Source of the DNA: Larix kaempferi
Taxonomy: Eukaryota > Streptophyta > Pinopsida > Pinales > Pinaceae
DNA: 64,000 bases
Direction of reading: 5' to 3'
NCBI GenBank assembly: GCA_027924585.1
Contig: BSBM01000809.1
Coordinates: forward strand, 2,373,001-2,437,000
In this document: in pieces, positions 36,852-48,137 of the stretch
Position numbering within the stretch: position 1 is the first letter of the stretch
Layout of the letters: every line of letters begins with the position of its first letter
Made by a program: the position numbers and the translations under genes
The notes under the pieces: generated by a model
Told to the model about the DNA's origin: nothing
Seen by the model: only the letters and a program-made list of their open reading frames with translations
The model's database searches: none

Positions 36852-37645
36852 ATTTTCTCATGACCTAAAAGAGAACCCTGAAATTAGAAATAGAAGAGAT
36901 CATATACTCAGGGGGGGTAAAATATCAAAAAATTGCAGTTGGTATTTGAAAGTAATTAAGATCATTTGGTAATAATAAAAGGATATCTTCATCAAAGACA
37001 AGGAGCAGAGTAGAGATGACAAATTGAAGAAAAACATTTTGTCTAGAAAACATCTATGTGACAAGCACACTTAATGGTTGAAGTGTAAACAAAATCAAAA
37101 GCATGTTTATGAACCTGTAGCAAAGCTTCTTGTCACCTCAAACCAAGGAATTATGGTGCAGGTTATTAAAGAAGAATATAGTATCAATCAAGTTAGATAA
37201 ACCCTGGTCAATGTCTAAAGGAACAAGAACATATGGATAATAAATTGCTTTCATGGCATTGAAGACTCCTTAAGAAGATCAAGTTACATGATACATCTTT
37301 AAAAAGCAGTTTATGGAAGAAAACTAATAATGAGTGTAAACTTTGTCACAAAATGTAGAAAATGTTGACAAAGGGGAGGAACATTGAAAGGGGGAATCTA
37401 TGAACTAATCATCCATATTTTCTTTCAGAGACTCACTACAAGAAGGTGAATGGGGATGTTAACCAGAGTATCATAACACAATGGTTAGTACCAAGTCCAG
37501 TTAACAAGAAGAAGACAAGCAAAGAGATAAATTTCTTAAAAGGGGAGAGATATTGGCAAGGGAAGTTGTCAAAAAGAAGAAAGATAGGAAATTCTCTATC
37601 AAGATGGTACAGCAAGGGAATAACAGGTTATCCTTTGTCATTTTT
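36852..37645 (+). other. Non-coding 3' internal region of Copia-B before the Copia-A1 insertion
   Basis: It is purine-rich with many short frames but no recognisable domain. It continues past Copia-A1 into the polypurine tract at 44936-44949, so it is the space where pol would be in an autonomous relative. Confidence 0.5.
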
Positions 37646-38334
37646 TGTTAAATTTTTAGAATTTACTTCAATGTGATCTAGGATCTTAATTGAGAGAACA
37701 ACATGTACAACATATATACAGCATATCAATCATGGACACAATAATGCAAGCACACAAGAGACGCAGAGTTTACTTGGGGAAAACCATAAAGGTGAAAAAA
37801 CCCAATAACTTCCTCAGAGATAGATAGAGCAATGATACAACCCAAGCATAAGAGATAGACATCTCCTAGCAACATCTTCTCCTCCTCCACAAGTGCGCCA
37901 CTCTCCCGAGAGTGTGAGAGAGAATAGAATGATGAAATAGAGTGCATCCCGCACTCTATTTATACTTGATTTGACTTGCCTAATAACCTTTACTAGGTCA
38001 GCCTTAACTTAACCACATAACATAATGCTGACTGGGCCGACACCCAATAGGGTGGTATAATAGCCCTTTGACCCACATGGCCGACCCCCAATAGGGTGGT
38101 CTAATAACCCTTCAACCCACATGAATTATACAGGGCCGACCCCAACAAGGTGGTCTAATAACCCATCAAGTATAAGTTACGACACTTACAATATAAATGA
38201 CAACACTTCCGTATAGAGGAATAATAACATCTCTATAGGAATACAACCACTTCCGTATAGAGGAATAATACCATCTCTATAGGAGTACAATATACATATA
38301 TGAAATACATTCCGAAGTTACATATACATCAACA
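37646..38334 (-). repeat. 3' LTR of Copia-A1
   Basis: On the minus strand it runs TGTTGATGTATATG...TTAACA. A TATA box (TATAAATA, minus, 37957-37964) is present. Three copies of a ggccgac.ccaa.aggtggt unit lie at 38035, 38079 and 38133. The minus-strand tract AAGAGGGAG just outside (38335-38343) is the polypurine tract. Confidence 0.92.
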
Positions 38335-38642
38335 CTCCCTCTTAACTAGGAAGGTATTTCTCGACACAGGTCTTCTAGCACAAGTCATCTTCTCTGGATC
38401 ATCGTCACTGGATAATCGTCATCGAGTCATCGTCATCGTCACTGCTGCTAATATCTCAATCAATCTCTGAATCTACTCGTCATAGGAAGTTCTACAGAGC
38501 CAGTCCTTTTTCATACTGGATGTAGGCCCACCACCTGTAGGTCTTCATCATCACTGGCCATACTATGGAATACTCAAGACTGATTACGTGCATCAACAAA
38601 ACCTAGCGCAGACTATAGGTTCTTTTACATGTTGACCTTCAC

Positions 38643-39204
38643 AAAACCTACTCAAAGCATCCCAGGATGTTACGAGCAAACTGCTCTACCTGTCTGGATC
38701 TCGATAGAGCATCCCAGGCTGTTACGAGTACACCGCTCTACCTATCTAGATTTTAAAGGATCTTTTCTATGTGAACTTTCGCAAAACCTACTCAGAGCAT
38801 CCCAGGATGTTACGAGCACACTACTCTACCTATCTGGATCTCGATAGAGAATCCCAGGATGTTACGAGCACACCGCTCTACCTATCTGGATTTTAAAGGA
38901 TCTTTTCTATGCGAAATTGTAGCAAAACCTACTCAGAGAATCCCAAGATGTTACGAGCACACCGCTCTACCTGTCTAGATCTCGATAGAGCATCCTAGGA
39001 TGTTATGAGCACACCGCTCTACCTGTCCTAATTTTAAAGGGTCTTTTCTATGCTACCTGTAGAAAAACCTACTCAGAGAATCCCAGGATGTTACGAGCAC
39101 ACCGCTCTACCTGTCTGGATCTCGATAGAGCAACCCAAGATGTTACGAGCACACCACTCTACCTGTCTGGTTTTTAAAGGGTCTTTTCTATGCTACCTGC
39201 ACAA
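38643..39204 (-). repeat. Tandem array, four units of about 141 bases, in the Copia-A1 3' UTR
   Basis: Units start at aaaacctactca (38643, 38783, 38924 and 39064). Each unit itself holds two copies of catcccaggatgttacgagc followed by ccgctctacct, so the array is a repeat of repeats. Confidence 0.85.
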
Positions 39205-39269
39205 CCTGTCCACGGCAATAGAGTATCAAACCGATACTCACCATACATCATCCTTATGTACATCATCAC

Positions 39270-39670
39270 ATGATCAACCTGATCATCATCATACCATCAA
39301 CCTGATGCGTATCATCTGGATCAACATCATGAAGCTCGTCATCTGTGATCATCCTAATCATCATCATAGCATCAACCTGATGCATATCATCTGGAGCAAC
39401 ATCCTGAAGCTCGTTATCTGTGATCATCTTGATCATACAATGCATCTTCCTGATGCATACATAGTATCTTCTTGATACATATCATCATACATGATCTACC
39501 TGATCATATAATGTATCTACCTAATACACATACAAATACATGATCTACCTGATCATACCTGATAGATATCAACACACATGATCCACCTGATCATATCCAA
39601 CATCAACATGATGCATACATACATAAATGATCCAACTGATCATATCCAGCATCTAACATGATGCATACAA
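39270..39670 (-). repeat. Array of small hairpins with conserved loop, Copia-A1 3' UTR
   Basis: At least ten short inverted repeats follow each other, with stems of four to seven bases and a five-base loop usually of the form (a/t)(a/c/t)cct. Examples are ATGATC-aacct-GATCAT (39270), ATGCATC-ttcct-GATGCAT (about 39440), GTATC-ttctt-GATAC (about 39465) and ATGATC-cacct-GATCAT. Stem sequences vary but both arms vary together. Confidence 0.7.
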
Positions 39671-39784
39671 ATACATAACAGTAACTGGAGCATCGCCCTA
39701 ATGCTCATCATCCAGTGCTTACATCCATAGCCATGTGAAGGATCCTCCTTCCACCATTCTTGGAATGGCTTCAGCAAATGTCCA

Positions 39785-41230
39785 TCACTTCTTCCTCGAA
39801 GTGTCGTCGATCTGAAGAATGCCAAGCCTCTCTCTAAAGTACTCAAACTTCACTCTAGCTAGTGGCTTCTTCAGCACATCTGCAATCTGCTCATCTATCG
39901 CAATATACAGGAGCTTCACTGCTCCTCTCTGTACCATATCCCTGATATAGTGATATTTGATCTCAATGTGCTTCAACCTGTTGTGGAACACCGGGTTCTC
40001 AGACAGCTTCACACAACTCTGGTTGTCACAAAAAATACCGGTAGTCTCCAGCGGGAGATCAAATAACTCTGACAATAGCTTCCGAAGCCATACTGCCACA
40101 CAACTAGCTAAACATGCTGCAACATACTCTGCCTCGGATGCACTCAGTGCTACACAGGAATTCTTCCTGCTAAACCAAGAGATCACACCTGATCCCATTC
40201 TGAAGCAGCACCCAGATGTGATCTTCCTATCTGCAGCACTACCTGCCCAATCTGAATCAACATAACCCTGCAGGTTAAACTTTTGATTTGCTTCATACTT
40301 GAGCCCATAATAAACTATACCCTTCAGGTACCTCAGAATATGCTTTACAGCAATCAAGTGAACACGCCTCGGATCCGTCAGGAACTAGCTCAATGTGTTC
40401 ACTGCAAAGCAAATATCTGGTCTCATGTTTGTCAGGTACATCAAGGACCCAATCATCTGACGATACACAGTGACATCAACCGGATCAGATGAATCATCAC
40501 ACAGAAGCTTCAGGTTCGATGCCATAGGTGTGGCCATGGCCTTGCAGTCCATCATCCCGAACCTCTTCAGGATCTCTACTGCATACTTCCCTTGTCCAAG
40601 GAAGATCCCATTTGTACTCTACCACACCTCCATGACTAGAAAACAGTGCATCATCCCCAAGTTCTTCATCTCGAACTCAGCAGCAAGCTTCCGCTGCATG
40701 TCGACAATCAATCTATCTTCACCTGTAATAAACAGGTCATCCATATACAAAAGTAGTATCACTAGATTGCCTTCCTCAACCTTGTAGTAAAGGTTCGAAT
40801 CCACTTTACTTTTGGTAAAGCCCAAACTGGATAGAAAGTTGTCTATCCTACCATACCAAGTTCTGTACGTATATGACTCCTTGTCATGTGTCTCAGAACC
40901 AAGTGGTTGCTTCACATACACTTCTTCGTCAACTACAACATTCAAGAAAGCTATCTTGAAATCCATCTGGTGTATCTTCCATTTCATCATTGCAGCTAGA
41001 GAAAGTACGGATCTAATGGAAGTGTATCTGGATACAAGAGAAAAAGTCTTTATGATACCACCTGCAGCATGCTTGATCTTGTAGATATTCTTGGAAGTCA
41101 CTACAGACTCCCCTTCAAGTCTTGGGACTGCATCCCAAACATCTTCATGATCGACTGGTACTCCTCGATCATGGCATTCTTCCCAGATCCTGGGAACTTC
41201 AATATCTTCAATATTTTCAATAGATAACTT
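39785..41230 (-). pseudogene. Copia-A1 reverse transcriptase and RNase H
   Basis: One minus-strand frame runs from about 41230 to the stop at 39785, broken only by two TAG codons (about 40618 and 40386). It opens PVDHEDVWDAVPRLEGESVV and reaches RT at TSKNIYKIKHAAGG. Then VSRYTSIRSVLSLAA follows at once: the segment normally between these two motifs is absent. Later RT blocks include MDFKIAFLN, VYVKQP, the catalytic LLYMDDLFITG and GMMHCFL. RNase H follows: YVDSDWAGS (Asp), ALSASEAEYVA (Glu), CDNQSCV (Asp) and the terminal GILQIDD. Copia-A2 shows the same absent RT segment, so it is a family trait. Confidence 0.88.
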
Positions 41231-44034
41231 TGTTGTTAAACAAATGTTGTAGTCCTTCTTTTCTAGGTGATGGTATACGATATTTCCTACACAACAAGTT
41301 AAATAAATTCTTACACATAAATAAATATGTCATACAGTCATGCAATTATCCTAGCCAAGGCTTCAATACAGCATTTATCCATATCCTGTAACTTTCTAGA
41401 TGCCTTCCAATCTCTACCAGAACATTGTTAAGAGTGTGCACAACTCCCAACATGTCAGAAAAGAAGTTTCATTCTAGATAAGTAGCAATGGAATGTTGTA
41501 CAGTGCCATAGGCCACTTACCCATGTATATTAGTAGTATATTGTTCATCAATGCAACTATTCTAATATGCATAATACACAACCTAATTCTAAGAACATGA
41601 GTATATACATTATTGAACAGTATTATTTAAACAATAAACTATGCAAGGAATGATAATTCAAATACTTATCTTTGTTTGTTTGTTGGATTGACTCTCTCTC
41701 ATTCTTTGGTTCTTTTCTGCAACTCCATTCTGATGTGAGAAGTGGTCAACTCCCTCTGAATATCTGCATCCTTGTAGAAACTACTGAAGTATACTCCTTC
41801 TTGATCTTTGCTTCCTTGCAAGAACAACTAGAGTGTGCTCCCTCTTGATCTTTGCTTCCTTGCAGGAACAACTAGAGTGTGCTATCTCTTGATCTTTGCT
41901 TCCTGGATTACCTGTCCTTGAACTTATATCCATCCTTAATCACTATGCATGCTTATTAGTATCATCATTGTGTTATCCTCGAGGTCTCATACATAGTCAC
42001 ACATTCATACACAATAATCTTAAACATGTATAGTCATGATCATTTCAAACACAGATAATAAACATTAGTATTCAAGGTTTAAGGGAAGACCTTTTTTACT
42101 CATGCATATTCTTATTTGATCATAGGACTCTTCTAGTTAGTTAAATCATCAATCAAGATAAGAGACATAATATGCATAAACCCTTGATTACTTACATTTC
42201 TAACTTTATGAATAAACATAACCAATCATACCAAGTATACTTATATAAGGGATCCTAACACAAGGTAGGATTCTAACTTGATATAGGAAAAACATACCTA
42301 GATTGGTATGTTAGCTAGTTATGTCTAACATACCCACATGATGTCTTCTTGTTCTCTTCAATGACTTGTGTTAGTAACCTGCATATCTCATAGGTTAACC
42401 TTTATAGAACCAAGTTATACATACCTCGTAAATAGATCTTCTAAGTGATCCATGACAGTGGATGAATCTTCGTCCTCATGTCATCATGATCATATGTTCT
42501 TGAACTAGAACATGATTTGTCTTTCTTGGTGTACCTTTCATGTTAGCGGACAACATAAACCTCATACAACACCATAATGCATTAGTACAATCATAAGTGT
42601 CAACACCCTAATCAATGAATATCATGCATTCATAATTTTATTAAGATGATATGACAAGTCTAAATTTAATCAAGATTGTACTAACCGTAATAACATGAAG
42701 ACAAACATACCATAAACTTAATCATGAACAAATCTTGAAACATACCTGGATAAGTCATACCTTTCGAGATTGCTTCTAATCTTCTTATGTAAGGCCTTAG
42801 TCTCATCTCCCTCTAAAACATGAACTTCTTCACTTATGCAGGTGACCAATCCATTCTCTTCTAGGATTAACCCAATCCACTTGATTTGCAGGAACTGGAT
42901 CTGGAGCTAGATTAGGGTTTGTCAGAGAAACCCTAAAAATTCAAACTTTGAATTTCAAACTTCCGAAAGGATAGAAATATGTGCCTTGATGAGCTAATCA
43001 AGCTGGTATACTCATAATTTGAAAACTGCAAAGTTTCACCCCTCAAATTTGCCTTTGAAACTTCCGGATTCACTAGACATGACCCCAAACTAGGTTTGAT
43101 AAATCCCACCCTTCTTCCCAATCAAAAGTTTCGATCCAAAGATCTTAAGCTTCTATTTTTCTGAGGAGCTTGCAGCCGTGGTCACAGATTTCAAAAATTT
43201 CCATTTTTGCAGAAGCCCTAATTTTCCACTTTTTTTATCAAAGTCCCGAACTAGGGTCTGATCAAGCTCGGCCTTCTGCCCAACCAAAAATTCTGATCTT
43301 GGTCTCTAAATTTTTATTTTTATGAGTATCATTCATCCATAGTCTCCAATTACAAAAATTCCAACTTTCTTCGAAACCCTAAATCCGGAAGCCATGAATG
43401 AAGGTGCTCAAAAATAATTATGTTTTGACAGAAATATGTACCTGATTGTTTTTTATGTAACTCTGAACTTTTCGATCCACAAGGCATGAAAACTTTTTCT
43501 GAGATATCCCGACCTGTCATCTTTCCAACCCCATATGTCTGACCTCAAATGGATTCTCTAAGAGAGATTTATGACAAGTGTCGCAACGTGACCTATTTAT
43601 GGGATAAAACAGGAGAGAGAACTTGTACGGCATGCCACGTGTCATTGGTTTAGTTTCGGCCTCTTAAAACGTTACCTAATAAATTAAAGTCCGTGCACTA
43701 CCTTTCACTTTTTACGAAATTTCATTTGGATCTTCCTATCCCAAGTTATGACCTTTTTTCCAAGGTCACCTGTTTATGACTGAGATCTGAAAGAGGCCGA
43801 AACCCTATATTGTACAGATCATAAATCACAAAGTACAACGAATTAGAGGTTTTCCTTTGGATACAAGGTACATGGGGATCTTAGCTTCACCCTGTATGAG
43901 TTTCAGACCCTGAAACCTTTCCAAAATTTATTTATAGCGAAAGTGCTACGATGACTAGTTTTTTCTATATCAAGCCCTAGCTTCGCAATTGCAACAAGTG
44001 TCATACATGCCATACCATGCCTTCTTTAAGGCTA
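41231..44034 (-). other. Long non-coding leader of Copia-A1 with integrase scrap
   Basis: No gag or protease can be read. On the minus strand TSHQNGVAEKNQR (41750-41712) is a remnant of the conserved integrase region just past the catalytic Glu. A 45-base repeat (gatctttgcttcc at 41803, 41848 and 41893) lies upstream of it. Several cag-gtatg words resemble splice donors. A tgtgtag-gaaatatcg boundary near 41285 resembles a splice acceptor just before the RT frame. Confidence 0.6.
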
Positions 44035-44046
44035 GCTCTGATACCA
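44035..44046 (-). promoter_or_regulatory. Primer-binding site of Copia-A1
   Basis: The minus strand reads TGGTATCAGAGC, identical to the expected initiator tRNA-Met site and abutting the LTR. Confidence 0.92.
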
Positions 44047-44735
44047 TGTTAATTTTTTAGAATTTACTTCAATATGATCTAGGATCTTAACTGAGAGAAC
44101 AACATGTATAGCATATCTACAGCATATCAATCATGGACACAATAATGCAAGCACACAAGAGACACAGAGTTTACTTGGGGAAAACCATAAAGGTGAAAAA
44201 CCCCAATAACTTCCTCAGAGATAGATAGAGCAATGATACAACCCAAGCATAAGAGATAGACATCTCCTAGTAGTAACTTCTCCTCCTCCACAAGTGCGCC
44301 ACTCTCCTGAGAGTGTGAGAGATAATAGAATGATGAAATAGAGTTCCTCCCGCACTCTATTTATACTTGACTTGACTTGCCTAATAACCTTTACTAGGTC
44401 GGCCTTAACTTAACCACATAACATAATGCTGACTGGGCCGACACCCAATAGGGTGGTATAATATCCCTTTGACCCACATGGCTGACCCCCAATAGGGTGG
44501 TCTAATAACCCTTCGACCCACATGACTTATACAGGGCCGACCCCAACAAGGTGGTCTAATAACCCATCAAGTATAAGTTACAACACTTACAATATAAATG
44601 ACAACACTTCCGTATAGAGGAATAATAACATCTCTATAGGAATATAACCACTTCCATATAGAGGAATAATACCATCTCTATAGGGGTAAAATATACATAT
44701 ATGAAATACATTCCGAAGTTACATATACATCAACA
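44047..44735 (-). repeat. 5' LTR of Copia-A1
   Basis: It is the same length as the 3' LTR. A TATA box lies at 44358-44365 (minus). The outer end is immediately followed by TTTTT, the duplicated target. Confidence 0.92.
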
Positions 44736-44946
44736 TTTTTGTCGAAGGGGGAGAATGTTTAGATGTTGCCATCAATGCCAAAGGGGGATCTCTATAGGAA
44801 TATAACCACTTCCATATAGAGGAATAATACCATCTCTATAGGGGTACAATATACATATATGAAATACATTCCGAAGTTACATATACATCAACATTTTTGT
44901 CAAAGGGGGAGAATGTTTAGATGTTGCCATCAATGCCAAAGGGGGA
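44631..44946. repeat. 158-base tandem duplication across the Copia-A1 insertion junction
   Basis: The block from tctctataggaatataacc to gccaaaggggga occurs twice (44631-44788 and 44789-44946) with very few differences. Each unit contains the last 105 bases or so of the Copia-A1 LTR, the TTTTT target and part of the Copia-B tail. It therefore arose after the insertion. Confidence 0.88.
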
Positions 44947-44949
44947 GAA
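44936..44949 (+). promoter_or_regulatory. Polypurine tract of Copia-B
   Basis: The run ccaaagggggagaa abuts the 3' LTR start TGTTGAATG, the usual Copia arrangement. A near copy lies about 40 bases upstream (from 44902), and the 158-base duplication places further near copies around 44745 and 44780. Confidence 0.75.
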
Positions 44950-47490
44950 TGTTGAATGTGGTTGTCATTGATGTCAAAGGATTTCAGTAATGACAAAGGG
45001 ATAACCAAGGACATGATGGCAGGGAAAACTCAATAATGACAAAGGAATAACAAAGGTAGTGATGAAATGGAATGTATGATGATGTGGCATGTGTGATGAG
45101 GCTGGAAAGACATGTGATGATGTTCTAGTACCTTCATGATGTCATTATTACAAGTTGGCCTAATTATATAGAGATATGTCAGTTTGGAGAAATTTTGGAA
45201 ATTGACACCTTCATGATGCCATTATTACAATTTGACCTAATTATATAGAGATGTGTCAGTTTGGAGAAATTTTGGAAATTGACTGAGTGTTGGAAAATTG
45301 GTCCAAGTGGCCTTAAGAAAATGCTCGTCATACCTCATAGGTTAAGGTAAATGCCTGCCCCATCTTGTTAGGTTGTAGCTTGTTGATCTGTCTACCTGAC
45401 CATGGTCTCAGTTTGTCTTGACAGTGTCTGAGGAGGAAGTTATGGGTCTGCCAAAACAATGTTTCAGGCAGGTTGCTCCAGTCCGGTAAAATGCACAAAT
45501 TGACCAAGTATAAAAATGCCTAAGTGACCTGGTAAAAATGCCTAAGTGACCTCGGTAAAATTCCCTCCATTTCCTGTGGTTGATGTCTTAAATTATTTTG
45601 AGGGTATGGGTCTCTATAATATTGATTGGTGCATCCAACCATACCATTGGTTTGTCCAAAAAGTATATGTAGGTGAAGATATTGATCTGCCAAAAGTGCC
45701 TCTTAGCTTGATTTGCACTGCTCCAGAAAAATGCTCGTCGAGGAAAGAGAAAGAGGTTGCAAAGGATGAAATCGGTCTGGATGGAATCACCTTGTTGGCC
45801 TCTATGCATTGGGTGTCTCATACTTCCAAGTTGATGAAAATAAAAATCTCCTCATGTTGACCTAGGGTTTGACAATTTTGTCCAAGTGTTGAATTGGTAG
45901 TTTAAAAAACTAGTTTCAAATGCCCGCCAGATGATGTGTGTGTATCAACAAATTCAAAAGGTGACATGGATATGTTCCTTGTTGAATTGGTTATCCAGTA
46001 ATATTTTTCAGTTTTCCTTATGATAGTCACATGTGCAAGAAATAAACCTTCCAAAGTGAGAAAATTCTTGTTTTGCATATTAAGAACAAATGAAATTTGT
46101 CCAAGTGTTGAAATCTGAAGGTTAAGGGGCCATTTGGAAATGCCCACCAGAAATTGTCCCTATAAAAATAAATTCATCAGTTGACGTGGGTATGTTCCTT
46201 GATGATCTGGCCATCTAGTCATGGTCTCATATTTTTCTCTGGAGGTTACACGTGCGAAATACAAATCTTCCAAATTGTGAAAAATTATGTTTGCCTGTTA
46301 AAAATAAATAAAATTTGCCTTAGTGTTAAACACAGGAAATTTGAAAGGCGATTTGGAAATGCACGCCAGAGGCTGTCTTTGCTCTAGTAAAATCATCCAA
46401 TGGCATGAATATGTTCTCTGGTGATTTTTCCATCCATTCTTAGTCTTAGTTCTCCATTTGGTGATCACACGTGTGAGATATAAACCGGCCAAATTGAAAA
46501 AAATATGGAAGGCAAGATAATTCATGCATTTCTAGAAAACTCCTTCATGCATAATAAAAGGAAGAAAATTCTAACTGCAATAATAATTATGAAAAATGTT
46601 GATATAGATAACAACATGATGAAGGATGACAGAGTGTGACTAGTTACAGGAATAAATTACAGAGTTAGAAAAAATATGATAAACTAAAGGAATAAATTAA
46701 TAACTAATATGTCATGAAATAAATAATTAATATAATCCTGCATATATTGAGAAGGCTTTATGCTATTGTTTGGGGAATGTTGGATTAGTTAATGTCTGAG
46801 AAATAAATTGTTTATTATTAAACAAAAATATAATAAACATTTTTATCATTCATGTAAAACAGAGTTTATTATTCCTGAAGTAAAGAATAAAACGAGCGTA
46901 TTATTCATAAACAGAGATATGATAACAAAAGATAAGCTATAAGAATAAACTAATAAAAATATAATGAAGCAGAGTTTATTAAATTCAAAACAGAGACATA
47001 TTCTTTGTGAAAGGATAAGAGTTTCTTTTAGAAGGACATAATTAATTGTTTAATACAGGTTTTGATGAAAAGACATGATGGTTCATATAGAGATGTTGAA
47101 TATATTAGACAGGGTTTGATTTTGGAAGAAAAGGGGCTATGGGTATTGAAGATGAGCATATAAAAGCAGCATAGATACCAAGAACAGAGTCTCTGTATAT
47201 TCAATATGAAGACCTGAAGCGGTGTAGAATCCAGATAAAGTAAAAAGAAGATGAGAGTGTCTATTGTGTGCCTAAATAATGATATGAAGCAGTACAGATA
47301 TCAGAGAAAGAATAAAAGGAATAGAGGAAGTCTATGGAGCTTGGATTGAAGATCAGAAATAGAGTACTGTGAAAGTATAAACAGATATATATTCCATTGA
47401 AGTTATAAGAACACATTAGGGAGGTAGGGTGGTGCTAGGGAAGGCTACAGGCATGCAAGGGGGTTGTAGCCTCCTTCTACTAGTAGTTGG
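44950..47490 (+). repeat. 3' LTR of Copia-B, interrupted by Copia-A2
   Basis: The visible part is 2,541 bases; the matching 5' LTR continues about 310 bases further, so the full LTR would be near 2.85 kb. Its start TGTTGAATG pairs with the TTCCAACA end seen at 35261. It contains a 79-base tandem duplication (45131-45286), the 220-base repeat array, a TATA-like tataaacag near 47376 and no credible gene. The ORF at 45546-45860 has no known domain. The remainder must lie beyond the right edge of the window, after Copia-A2. Confidence 0.65.
45131..45286 (+). repeat. 79-base tandem duplication in the Copia-B LTR
   Basis: The text from accttcatgatg to ggaaattgac is repeated directly with four or five differences. 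Confidence 0.75.
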
Positions 47491-48125
47491 TGTTGATGTA
47501 TATGTAACTTCAGAATGTATTTCATATATGTATATTGTACTCCTATAAAGATGGTATTATTCCTATATATGGAAGTGTTTGTATTCCTATAGAGATGTTA
47601 TTATTCCTCTATACGGAAGTATCGTCATTTATATTGTAAGTGTCGTAACTTATAATTGATGGGTTATTAGACCACCCTGTTGGGGTCGGCCCTGTATAAG
47701 TCATGTGGGTCAAAGGGTTATTAGACCACCCTATTGGGTGTCGGCCTAGACATCATTATGTTATGTGGTTAAGTTAAGGCCGACCTATTAAAGGTTATTA
47801 GGCAAGTCAAGTCAAGTATAAATAGAGTGCGAGAGGCACTCTAATTCATCATTCTATTCTCTCTCACACTCTCGGGAGAGTGACAAACTTGTGGAGGAGG
47901 AGAAGCTGCTGCTAGGAGATGTCTATCTCTTATGCTTGGGTTGTATCATTTCTCTATCTATCTTTGAGGAAGTTATTGGGGTTTTTTCACATTTATGGTT
48001 TTCCCCAAGTAAACTCTGTGTCTCTTGTGTGCTTGAATTATTGTGTTCATGATTGATATGCTGTACATGTTGTTCTCTCAGTTAATATCCTAAATCTGAT
48101 TGAAGTAAATTCTGAAAAACTAACA
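47491..48125 (+). repeat. 5' LTR of Copia-A2
   Basis: It reads TGTTGATGTATATG...AAACTAACA with TATAAATA at 47817-47824. It is 635 bases against 689 in Copia-A1, mostly because it has two rather than three of the ggtggtctaataaccc-type units. Confidence 0.9.
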
Positions 48126-48137
48126 TGGTATTAGAGC
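48126..48137 (+). promoter_or_regulatory. Primer-binding site of Copia-A2
   Basis: TGGTATTAGAGC abuts the LTR and has one C-to-T change from the site preserved in Copia-A1. Confidence 0.9.

Larger units (their letters stand above)
37646..44735 (-). mobile_element. Copia-A1, complete but internally reduced Copia element
   Basis: Two LTRs of exactly 689 bases flank 5.7 kb of interior; TTTTT is duplicated at 37641-37645 and 44736-44740. The element reads on the minus strand. From its 5' end it has an initiator tRNA-Met primer site, about 2.8 kb of non-coding leader with a scrap of integrase, an RT-RNase H frame, a repeat-rich 3' untranslated region and a polypurine tract. Gag, protease and most of integrase are absent. 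The LTRs differ at roughly 20 positions by eye (about 3%). Copia-A2 has the same layout, so the reduced form was itself mobile. Confidence 0.9.
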
